Positions 37,279-44,936 of a stretch of 64,000 nucleotides of DNA are shown here, in pieces. The translations under genes and the position numbers were made by a program. The DNA is taken from positions 1 to 64,000 of the forward strand of contig DASTPP010000021.1 in assembly GCA_035762175.1 (NCBI GenBank), read 5' to 3'. Source of the stretch: DASTPP01 sp035762175. Its GTDB lineage: Bacteria > Myxococcota_A > Polyangia > Polyangiales > Polyangiaceae. Numbering within the stretch: position 1 is the stretch's first letter; each line of letters opens with the position of its first letter. The notes below the pieces were generated by a model. That model made no database searches and was not told the DNA's origin. It saw only the letters and a program-made list of their open reading frames with translations.

Positions 37279-39924
37279 TCAGCGAAACCCGATCGTCTTG
37301 GCGCCGTCGGGGCGCGCGCAGCGAAACCCGAGATCGCTCGCGAACGTCGCTGGCGGCAGGAAGGCGCAACCCGAGCTCAAGACGTGGCAGAGGTTCGCGC
37401 TCGCCCAGCTGCCGCCTCGTGCGACCTTGCGATTGGCGCCGGCGCTGCCTTGCGTCCATTCGGCGACGTTGCCGCCGAGGTCGAAGAGGCCTTCGGGCGT
37501 GTGATCGCGGGTCGAGGTCGCGATGTCGCGCGGCCCCGTGACGCCATATCCGACGCCGCCAAAGGCTACCCCCTCGGGCCGCGGGCGTTCGGCCCCCCAG
37601 GCGAAGGGGCGGCCGCGGGCGCCTTTGGCGGCGAGCTCCCATTCGGCGTCGGTGGGCAGGCGCTTGCCTTGGGCGCGACAGTAGTCGTTTGCGCCTTGCC
37701 AGGTGACGCAGACGACGGGGCGGCGCTCGTAACCCGGGCGCACGGAGACGCGGGCGGGGCGAGGCTCGAGGGGGGAGTCGGGGGCGGGCTCGGCCTGGCG
37801 TAGATCGTCAGCGAGAGGGGGCTCGGGCCGGGCGGGGCTGTCAGGGCTGGGCGGCGCGATGAGAAGGCCGCCTTCGCAGGCGCCGCCGGCGTGGGCGAGG
37901 GGGCGCGAGGGCCCGGTTTGAATGATGCTTTGGTCTTCGCCGCCGAGCTGCCAGCTGCCCCTGCTCTCGTCGAGCCAGAAGGCGAAGTCGTCGTTGGTGA
38001 CTTCGGTGGTGTCGAGAGAGAAGGCCAACACCTCGAGGGTGCGGGCGCGCTCGGGGTGAGTTGCCTCGGTGCAGTCTTCGTCGGGCTTGAGGGCGGCGCA
38101 CTCGGCCGGGCGGCTCGCGGCGTCGAAGGCGCCGAGATGCACCGTGCCGCCGGCGACGCGAATCATGTCGGGCCTCGCCTCGGCCTCGCGCAAGGCCCGG
38201 GCGCGGCCGTCGAGCTCGTCGGCGCGTTCGATGTCGCCGCGTTCTCGGTAGAGGTGCGCCAGCGTTTCGAGGTTGTCGAGGGCGTCGGCGCGCAAGGTGG
38301 CAGCGTTCGGGCCGCGGGGGCGAATGGCGTACGTGCGCTTGGTCAGCTCTTCGGCACGCCGCAGCTCGGCCTTTACCCGGGCGTCGTCACCCTTGGCCAG
38401 GGTAGCCTTGATCAGGCTGATGCGTGCCAGCGCGTTGAGCACCGGCTCGAGCCGCTGGTGGGTCGGCCCGAACGCATGCTCGAGCGCAGCGAGGCCCCGA
38501 AGCAGCAGAGGTTCGGCCCGACCGTGATCGCCCCGCTCTTTGTAATAGAAGAGCCCCAAGCCGACCAGACTCTCGGCCGTCTCGAGATGCAGGGGCCCGA
38601 GCAAGGTCTCGCGCAGCTCGAGCACGCACTGGTGCAGGCGCTCGGCTTGCTCGAGCTGCCCTTTGAGTAGGTAGACTTCGGCCTGGGTATAGAGCGCGGT
38701 GGCCTGCTCGGCGCGCGGTTTGGGCGCGGCGGGCCCTGGCGCGGCGGGCTCGCGGTTCGAAGACTGGGGCCAATCGTCGACCAGCGCCTGGCAACGGGCG
38801 AGGGTGTCGGCCGGGTCGACGGTCGGCGGCCGAGGCTGGCGTCGAAGCCGGGGCGCCAGCAAAGCGAGCACTGCCAGGCAAGCGCTGACGAAGGTGAGCA
38901 GCGCCATGCGGGTAGAGAGGCGGGAGGCCGCCTCGGGGGCAGAGAAAGCGCCGGCAGCGTCGGCCCCCTCGGGGGCGAAGAGCCGGGGCACCGGCGCTTG
39001 CGAGAGGCCCAGCGCATCGATCGCCACCCGCCCGAGCTCGAACGCGTCGCGCACCGAGCGTCCGTAGCCGAGCGCTTCGTAGAACGCGCCGGCGAAGGCG
39101 ATCGAGGCGCGGTCGGCGATCTCGCCCCGCATGCCGACGGCGAGCCCCACGCTCTGGCAAATCGCGTCGGCCTGCTCGGCGCTAAAGCAGGCGTTGAAGA
39201 CGACGAGGCGCACCTCATGGCGGAACACCCAGAAGAGCGACGCGAGCGCCTCGGCCCGCACCGGGGCGGGCCGCCCCCGGTCGTCGAAGAGCACGAGGCC
39301 CGCGCCAGCTTCGCCGTGCCCGGCGAAGTGCACGACGTCGGGGGCGTGCTCGTGCAGGCTATGTTGCACGTCTTCGAGCCGCACGGCCGAGCACGACACG
39401 AGCTCGAACGCGTCGCGGTCGCGCGAAGCCCGGAGCCGCTGCGTGATGGCGCGCAGCTCGTCGTCGACGCGCAGCGGGCGCTCGGGCAGCGCGTTGGCGG
39501 AGAGAAAGAGAATCTTGATGCGCCGGCGCCCCCAGCGCAGCAACGTCATACCCCCGAGCGGGGTCTTGGCTTCGTAGAGCCGACCCGTGTGCGCCCCCCG
39601 AGGCGCGACGCGAGGCTTGGCCGGGGGCCAGACGGGCGTCGGCATCGCGCGCGGCGTGGGGAAGCGCGCCACCGCGGGGATGTCAGGATTGACGCCAGGT
39701 GCGAGGTCACGCGGCGGCTCAGAAACGACGCCGGGTGCGACGTTACGCGACGGCTCAGAAACGACGCCAGGTGCGAGATTACGCGACGGCTCGCGCTCGT
39801 CGGCCGGGGCGGCGGCCGGCGGGGCAGAACGCAGGCTCGACGTCGAGGGGGGGCGCGACGGCGGGGCAGAACGAAGGCTCGACGTCGAGGGGGGGTGCGA
39901 CGGCGGGGCGGGGCGATGGCTCAC
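37279..39924 (-). CDS. CHAT protease - TM - TPR - formylglycine-generating-enzyme-like fusion
   Basis: Protein of 881 aa. I start at GTG 39924 because GGAGG lies six bases before it; the first ~110 residues are Pro/Ser repeats (PPSTSSLRSAPP; REPSRNLAPGVVS). Residues about 134-320 are a CHAT caspase-like peptidase (RIKILFLSANALPERPLRVD, catalytic His in VVHFAGHGEAGAG, catalytic Cys in VVFNACFSAEQADAI). A membrane helix lies near 340-358 (MALLTFVSACLAVLALLAP). About 400-570 are TPRs (LYTQAEVYLLKGQLEQAERL). Residues 585 to the end are a FGE-sulfatase domain (IRVAGGTVHLGAF, RLPTDAEWELAAKGARG, LFDLGGNVAEWTQGS, VARGGSWASANLCHVLSSGC). The catalytic Cys spacing differs from canonical FGE, so it may be a binding module. 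The HYR-protein gene lies 66 bp downstream. Confidence 0.85.
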   Translation of the reverse strand: MSHRPAPPSHPPSTSSLRSAPPSRPPSTSSLRSAPPAAAPADEREPSRNLAPGVVSEPSRNVAPGVVSEPPRDLAPGVNPDIPAVARFPTPRAMPTPVWPPAKPRVAPRGAHTGRLYEAKTPLGGMTLLRWGRRRIKILFLSANALPERPLRVDDELRAITQRLRASRDRDAFELVSCSAVRLEDVQHSLHEHAPDVVHFAGHGEAGAGLVLFDDRGRPAPVRAEALASLFWVFRHEVRLVVFNACFSAEQADAICQSVGLAVGMRGEIADRASIAFAGAFYEALGYGRSVRDAFELGRVAIDALGLSQAPVPRLFAPEGADAAGAFSAPEAASRLSTRMALLTFVSACLAVLALLAPRLRRQPRPPTVDPADTLARCQALVDDWPQSSNREPAAPGPAAPKPRAEQATALYTQAEVYLLKGQLEQAERLHQCVLELRETLLGPLHLETAESLVGLGLFYYKERGDHGRAEPLLLRGLAALEHAFGPTHQRLEPVLNALARISLIKATLAKGDDARVKAELRRAEELTKRTYAIRPRGPNAATLRADALDNLETLAHLYRERGDIERADELDGRARALREAEARPDMIRVAGGTVHLGAFDAASRPAECAALKPDEDCTEATHPERARTLEVLAFSLDTTEVTNDDFAFWLDESRGSWQLGGEDQSIIQTGPSRPLAHAGGACEGGLLIAPPSPDSPARPEPPLADDLRQAEPAPDSPLEPRPARVSVRPGYERRPVVCVTWQGANDYCRAQGKRLPTDAEWELAAKGARGRPFAWGAERPRPEGVAFGGVGYGVTGPRDIATSTRDHTPEGLFDLGGNVAEWTQGSAGANRKVARGGSWASANLCHVLSSGCAFLPPATFASDLGFRCARPDGAKTIGFR

Positions 39925-40538
39925 GGAGGGCCTCCGGGCGAAGTGGGCGAATCTCGACAAGGAGACGGGAAGCCAGCACGCCGACGATTGTAGGCTTTGT
40001 CGTATCGGCCCGGCGGCCGCCCCCAAGCAAGATCACAAAGCGAAGCCCAGCGCCACCGCTCTGTGCTGAGGGCGGCCAGCGTTTACCCAACCCGTCACCG
40101 CACCCTACCACAGGCGATAAAGAGTTCACCTTTCTTGCAAATGCGATGGCCCCTCTCGCGCGCGACGTCAGCGTTCGGGTCGCCAGCGCCGGCACCTCGG
40201 CGGGCCCGCTCGGGCCTCGGCGGCGCCCGCGGCGCGGGCAAGCGGCGACGGCGGCTCGGGCAAGCGAAGATAGCGCGGGCAGGCGGCGGCGGTGTTGTGG
40301 GCAAACGGCGTACGCGGCGGCGGCTGGCCTGTTGTCGGGCTCGCGAGGTCGCTCGGAGCCCCCCTTCTTCTCGCAAGAGCGATGCCAGCCCCCCTTCACT
40401 ACGGAATGCTTCGTCACTCGCCCATGATGCGGACGGCTTCGTCCACCGGCCGTGCCGGGTGTGGCCGACATGCTCCACGGAGCGTGAGCGCAAGAGGCAC
40501 GATGGGGCGGCCCGGGCCGCCGGGCGTGGGCGTGACGT
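39925..40538. other. intergenic, no gene seen
   Basis: About 600 bp upstream of the CHAT gene, downstream (3') of the META lipoprotein gene. Both strands have open frames, but composition is not protein-like and no motif is seen. The promoter of the CHAT-HYR pair should lie here. A short AT-richer stretch is at 40110-40150 (AAAGAGTTCACCTTTCTTGC). Confidence 0.5.
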
Positions 40539-40997
40539 CTACTCGGCGGCCCACTCGGACGTACTACCGTCGCGGTGGTCGAGCTGCAGCCGCTTGGTCT
40601 CGCCCTTCGTGACCGACCATTGCATCGGGTCGCCCAGCAGATTTGCGACGGCGGTGTCGGCCGTCGTGAGATCGGCCCCCTCGCCCCCGCAAGCCACCCG
40701 CGTCGACATGATCTCCTCGACGAGCAACCGCCCTTGCGCGTCGATGCGATACTCGCCCATGATCGTGTTGCAGCCGCCGTCGACGCGCGCCTCGTCGCCC
40801 TCGAGGCGCAGCGTGTGCACCGCCGCCCCGTCGGGGAACAGCGCCTCGATGCGCTGGCCTTGGGCGTCCCGCGCGCTCACCAAGGCCCAGCTGCCGGTCG
40901 GCGCGGGCTCGGCCCCCCCGCCCCTACCCGCCGGCGTCGTGGTGTCTGCGCACGCGGCCAGCGCGAGCAAAATCGTCAAAGCGAGCGGCTTTTTCAT
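40539..40997 (-). CDS. META-domain lipoprotein (HslJ-like)
   Basis: Lipoprotein of 152 aa. The start at 40997 (MKKPLALTILLALAACA) has AAAGAGG upstream and a lipobox Cys16. Residues about 30-150 are a META/HslJ domain: TGSWALVSARDAQGQRIEAL, VDGGCNTIMGEYRIDAQGRL, IMSTRVACGGEGADLT. The conserved CN pair in GGCNTxxGxY is intact. In E. coli the HslJ protein is a periplasmic or outer-membrane factor linked to novobiocin resistance and heat shock; function elsewhere is unclear. Monocistronic. Confidence 0.87.
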   Translation of the reverse strand: MKKPLALTILLALAACADTTTPAGRGGGAEPAPTGSWALVSARDAQGQRIEALFPDGAAVHTLRLEGDEARVDGGCNTIMGEYRIDAQGRLLVEEIMSTRVACGGEGADLTTADTAVANLLGDPMQWSVTKGETKRLQLDHRDGSTSEWAAE

Positions 40998-41300
40998 GGC
41001 GCCTCTTTGGGTAGGTGCAAAGCGATGGCGCCCGCAACGCTTGCTCGTCGCGATCGGCGCCCCGGAGGCGGCAGCGAGGTTGCAGCCAGCACTCAACCGC
41101 GAGACTACCACGGCCAGGCGCCGGTGACGCGCCGAAGAAGCGCCCCCACCCCGCGCCGGCGCCGCGGCCAGGGCCGCCTTGTTGGCCTTGTCGTCATTGA
41201 CGCTATCCGAATCACGTTGGGCTTGTCGTCATTGGCGCCAACGAGGGCCGAGGAGCGTCGTTTCACCGCCTGCGGCGGGCCGATGAGCCCCTCGACGCCA

Positions 41301-41442
41301 TGGCGGGAGGTAGGTTCAACCCTGGCGGGAGGTAGGTTCAACCCTGGCGGCAGGTAGGTCGAACCCTGGCGGAAGATGGGTCGAACCCTGGCGGGAGGTA
41401 GGTCGAACCCTGGCGGGAGGTAGGTTCAACCTACCTCCCGCC
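41301..41442. repeat. 22-bp tandem repeat, six copies, ending in a 15-bp perfect hairpin
   Basis: Unit GGTAGGTTCAACCCTGGCGG (+GA) begins at 41309, 41331, 41353, 41375, 41397 and 41419, exact 22-bp period. Copies alternate between GGTTCAACCC and GGTCGAACCC. The last copy runs into its own complement, giving GGCGGGAGGTAGGTT, C, AACCTACCTCCCGCC at 41412-41442: 15-bp arms, one-base loop. A single GAGGTAGGTCGAACCC copy occurs at about 44867, beside the second copy of the JmjC 3' end. There is no gene here. Confidence 0.9.
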
Positions 41443-41577
41443 TAGGTTGGACCCTCAAGCGCTGAGGGTTGAACCCTCAAGCCCTGAGAGTTTGCCCCTG
41501 TCATCGTGGGGGTCAGGCCGAGGCGCGGGCGCAGTCGCACCCTCGCGCACATGAACCGCTGGCTACCTGGGGCGGTC

Positions 41578-41676
41578 TCAGCCCGACGCTTCGAGCGCGC
41601 CCAGCGCGACGAGCGACTCCAAGAAGGCGCGCGAGCCGTCGGCGTCCGCCTCGTACGAGACGTCGTCGACCGCCAC
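41578..41676 (-). pseudogene. duplicated 3' end of the JmjC oxygenase gene
   Basis: About 33 codons (VAVDDVSYEADADGSRAF, LESLVALGALEASG, stop) matching the C terminus of the gene at 44937-46193. The last 41 bases including the stop are identical to 44937-44977, then similarity falls off. No start or upstream body. It is in the same orientation as the intact gene, 3.36 kb away. At its 5' side it fuses to the Rpn-like scrap on the opposite strand. Confidence 0.8.
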
Positions 41677-41857
41677 TCGAGAAGTGGGCGTACTTCTTTC
41701 GCGAGGCGAAGTGGCTTCGGGCGGCGGTGCTCGACCTGTGCGATGCGTTCGGCCCCGAGCCGGCGGGCGAACAGCGCGCGGCTCGAGGCGATGGGCGTCG
41801 ACGAGGTCGGGGCGCTTCGACGAGAGCTTGAGCAGACGCAGCCCTGGCGCCGCCAAC
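41673..41857 (+). pseudogene. Rpn-family nuclease C-terminal fragment, frameshifted
   Basis: Reads PLEKWAYFFREAKWLRAAVL, DLCDAFGPEPAGEQ, then after a frameshift at about 41775 ARLEAMGVDEVGALRRELEQ. EKWAYFFREA is the end of the PD-(D/E)XK core in Rpn nucleases. Here the middle is deleted and it joins directly to the tail module that is also on the nucleotidyltransferase-HEPN protein (34310-34465), with strong nucleotide similarity. No start, catalytic motif or intact frame. Confidence 0.7.
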
Positions 41858-42054
41858 GTCCGGTGGCCTGGCGGCGTTGTGCTCACGAGGCGGTGGGCGG
41901 CACGCCCCTACAAAGACGAGGGGCGAGGTTCGTGGGTGGCGGCCGACCCCAACCGGGGCCTCGTTGATTTACCTAGCCCCCGAGCGTTCGGCGAGGCTCG
42001 AACCGGAGAAAAATTCTTGTCGTCGCACGTCCCCCCTGCTCGTCTGACGTCCGC

Positions 42055-44823
42055 ATGGTGCAACGTGGCCGAAGGGGTGGGCGGCGGTCGCGGCACCTCG
42101 TGGGGGCTCAGGGGGCGCTCCGGTGCCTGTCGCTGCTCGTCGCTGCGTTGGTCATGGCCGCTTGCGCCGGTGCGCCCCCGCGCGCTCGGGGCGTGACGCG
42201 CGGCCCGGGCCGGGGTGCGACGAGCAAGGCCATGCCGGGCGTGACGGTGGGCGCGGCGCCCGAGTCCGGGCGGTTGCCCCCGGACGTACGGCCGCTTCAT
42301 TACCGTCTCGATTTGAGCTTCGACCCGTGGCAAGTCAACTACGAGGGCAGCGTCGAAATTGACCTCGCCTTCGAACGCCCGCGCAACGTTCTCTGGTTGA
42401 ACGGCCGGGGCCTCGCCCTGCGCCGGCCCAGCCTGCGCCTGCCCGACGGCACCAAGCTCGAGGGGCGGGTTCTCGACGTCGGCGGCGACGGGGTCTTCGC
42501 CGTCGGCCTGCCGGCGCCGGTCGGGCCGGGCCGGGGCACGCTCCACATCCGCTTTCAGGGCAAGGTGGGCGAGGGCTGCACGGGCGTCTACGGCTATTCT
42601 CGCGAGGGCGCTCGGTATTTGCTCACCCAGCTCGAGGCGACGCACGCACGCGACGTGTTTCCGAGCCTAGACGAGCCGGCCCACAAGACGCCGTTCGACG
42701 TCTCGATCACGGCGCCCGCGGGCGACGTGGTCATCTCGAACGCGCGTGAGCTGCGCGCCGTCGCCGTAGGCTCGCGCAAGAAGACCACCTTCGCCACCAC
42801 GCCCCCGCTACCGACGTACTTGCTGGCGTTCGCCGTGGGCCCCTTCGACCTGGTCGAAGGGCCGCCTCTGCCGCCGAACGCCGTACGCTCGCGCCCGCTG
42901 CGGCTGCGCGGCGCCGCCTGGCGCGGCAGCCGAGCGCGGCTAAGGTGGGCGCTCGGCCAGGCGCCGGGCCTGCTCGAAGACCTCGAGCAATACCTCGGGT
43001 CGGGGTACCCTTTCGACAAGCTCGACTTCATCGCCACCCCTTGCGATCACCCCACGGCGATGGAGAACCCCGGCGCGGTGACGGTCGACGAAGATTTCTT
43101 GCTGCTCGATGAGGCGAAAGCGACCGAGGCCGACCGGCGCGCCACCTCGGGGGTCATCGCCCACGAGCTTTCGCACATGTGGTTCGGCAACCTGGTCACG
43201 CCCCGCTGGTGGTCAGACATTTGGCTGAACGAGTCGTTCGCCAACTGGCTCGAGGCCGCCACGGTCGGGCGGCGGCGCTCGGGCGATCGTGCCGACGTGC
43301 TCCTCGTGAGCGCCGCGCGCAAGGCGATGGCGCTCGACTCGTTGCCGGCGGCGGCGCCGATCCGCCGCGCGATGGAGACCGAGGCGGAAATTCACAGTAG
43401 CTTCAACCACCTGACGTACGCCAAGGGCGCGGCGGTGCTCGGCATGGTCGAGCGCCTGGCGGGGTCTGAAGAGTTCCGGCGCAGCCTGCGCGGCTACCTC
43501 GAGCACTACCGCGGCGGCAGCGCGACGGCCGAAGATCTGTTCGGCGCGCTCGAAGAGGGGGCGGGCGACGACGCGGTCGCCGCGCTCCGCAGCTTTTTGA
43601 CCCAGCCCGGTGTGCCCCTGGTCGAGGCGCGCCTCGACTGCGGGGGCCCAGAGCCCGCCCTGCGCCTACGCCAGTCACGCTACCTGCCGGCCGGCCGCAA
43701 GGCGGCGCCGGCGAGCCCCTGGGTCTTGCCCTTCTGCGCTCGCTACTCTGACGCGGGCGGAGTGCGCGAGCGCTGCACCCTCTTGCGCGAAGCCGAAGGC
43801 TCGCTCGCCCTGCCGGCCGCGCACTGCCCCGCGTGGGTGATGCCGAACGCGAACGGCGCCGGCTACTACCGCTGGCGGCTCCCCGCCGCCGACCTGCGCC
43901 GCCTCGCCGCCGCCCTCCCCTCGCTCGACGCGCGCGAGCGCATCTCCTTCGTCGACGCCGTACAAGTCGGCTGGGACACGGCGACCCTCGCACCGCCCGA
44001 CGCCCTCGAATTGCTCGGCGCCCTGGTGAACGATCCCGAGCCCGAGGTCGCGACTGCGCTCGCGGACCGGCTCTCGCGGGCCCGGCCCTGGCTCTCGCCG
44101 AACGAGGCCGCCGTGCGCAACCTCGACGACTTCGCCCGAAGGGCCTACGCCGCGCCCTTGGCGGCGCTCGGCCCGAAGCCGAGCGGCCCCGAGTCGGCCG
44201 AGCGGGAGCGCCTGCGCCGCGACCTGCTCAACTTTCTCGCCCTGACCGTACGCGACCCCGCCGCGCGCGCCCGCGTCGCCGCGCCCGCGCGGGCCCACCT
44301 CGAGGCCAAACCCGGCGCCCGCTTTTCGGACCACGTCGCGCTCCGCGTCGCCGTCGCCGACGGGGGCGTCGCCATGTTCGACGCCGCCTTCGAGCACTTC
44401 CTGGCTGCCAGCGCGTCCGACCGCTGGGCCTACCTTCACGCCCTCGGCGCGGCCGAGCGGCCCGCGCTGGTCGCCCGCGCCCGCGCGCTGGCGTTCGACA
44501 AGCGCGTGTGGCGAGGAGAGGTCGTGTCTCTCTTGTGGGCCCTGCTCGAGAACCCCGGCTCGCGCGACGACACCTGGGACTGGATCCTCGCGAACCTGAG
44601 CGCCCTCCGGGCGCGCGCCCACGCCGAGAACCTTCACCGGCTCCCCGGGCTCGCCGCGGGCCTCTGCGAAGCGCGCCGCGCCGACGAACTTGCCGCCCGC
44701 TTCGCCGACCCGCCCGCGGCCGACGCCGTCGCGGCGGCGGCCGAATCGATTCGCGCTTGCGCCGCCCAGCGCGAGGCGTCAGTGGCTTCGCTGCGCGACT
44801 TCTTCGCGCAGACACGCCGCTAA
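42055..44823 (+). CDS. M1 family aminopeptidase, lipoprotein
   Basis: Zinc aminopeptidase of 922 aa, full length. Signal region ALRCLSLLVAALVMAACAG with lipobox Cys about 37, so it should be a membrane-anchored periplasmic or surface enzyme. The exopeptidase motif is TAMENPGAVTVDE (GAMEN variant, about 335), the zinc site VIAHELSHMWFGNLVTP with the third ligand in WLNESFANWLEA (HEXXH-18-E). The N-terminal beta saddle (PLHYRLDLSFDPWQ) and C-terminal ERAP1-like helical domain are present. It lies between direct copies of the JmjC gene 3' end. It could process the exported lanthipeptide leader or core; that is inference from position only. Confidence 0.93.
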   Translation: MVQRGRRGGRRSRHLVGAQGALRCLSLLVAALVMAACAGAPPRARGVTRGPGRGATSKAMPGVTVGAAPESGRLPPDVRPLHYRLDLSFDPWQVNYEGSVEIDLAFERPRNVLWLNGRGLALRRPSLRLPDGTKLEGRVLDVGGDGVFAVGLPAPVGPGRGTLHIRFQGKVGEGCTGVYGYSREGARYLLTQLEATHARDVFPSLDEPAHKTPFDVSITAPAGDVVISNARELRAVAVGSRKKTTFATTPPLPTYLLAFAVGPFDLVEGPPLPPNAVRSRPLRLRGAAWRGSRARLRWALGQAPGLLEDLEQYLGSGYPFDKLDFIATPCDHPTAMENPGAVTVDEDFLLLDEAKATEADRRATSGVIAHELSHMWFGNLVTPRWWSDIWLNESFANWLEAATVGRRRSGDRADVLLVSAARKAMALDSLPAAAPIRRAMETEAEIHSSFNHLTYAKGAAVLGMVERLAGSEEFRRSLRGYLEHYRGGSATAEDLFGALEEGAGDDAVAALRSFLTQPGVPLVEARLDCGGPEPALRLRQSRYLPAGRKAAPASPWVLPFCARYSDAGGVRERCTLLREAEGSLALPAAHCPAWVMPNANGAGYYRWRLPAADLRRLAAALPSLDARERISFVDAVQVGWDTATLAPPDALELLGALVNDPEPEVATALADRLSRARPWLSPNEAAVRNLDDFARRAYAAPLAALGPKPSGPESAERERLRRDLLNFLALTVRDPAARARVAAPARAHLEAKPGARFSDHVALRVAVADGGVAMFDAAFEHFLAASASDRWAYLHALGAAERPALVARARALAFDKRVWRGEVVSLLWALLENPGSRDDTWDWILANLSALRARAHAENLHRLPGLAAGLCEARRADELAARFADPPAADAVAAAAESIRACAAQREASVASLRDFFAQTRR

Positions 44824-44936
44824 GTATGATCCGTCAGGGTCGGCCAACCGGAGCCCCCCCTCGACCGAGGTAGGTCGAACCCAAACGCAGCCAGGGTCGC
44901 ACCCGAACCGCCGACCCGGCAGCGCTCAGGGCGCCA

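Noticed and set aside
39925..40026. Earlier ATG start for the CHAT protein at 40026
   Set aside because: GTG 39924 has a good ribosome site six bases upstream; the extra 34 residues look non-coding. The repeat-rich N terminus after 39924 was kept because its repeats are multiples of three and in frame.
39925..41127. Plus-strand open frame across the META lipoprotein region
   Set aside because: Opposite a clear META lipoprotein gene and without any recognisable motif.
41301..41442. CRISPR array or integron attachment repeats
   Set aside because: 22-bp head-to-tail units without spacers; no integrase or cassette genes nearby.
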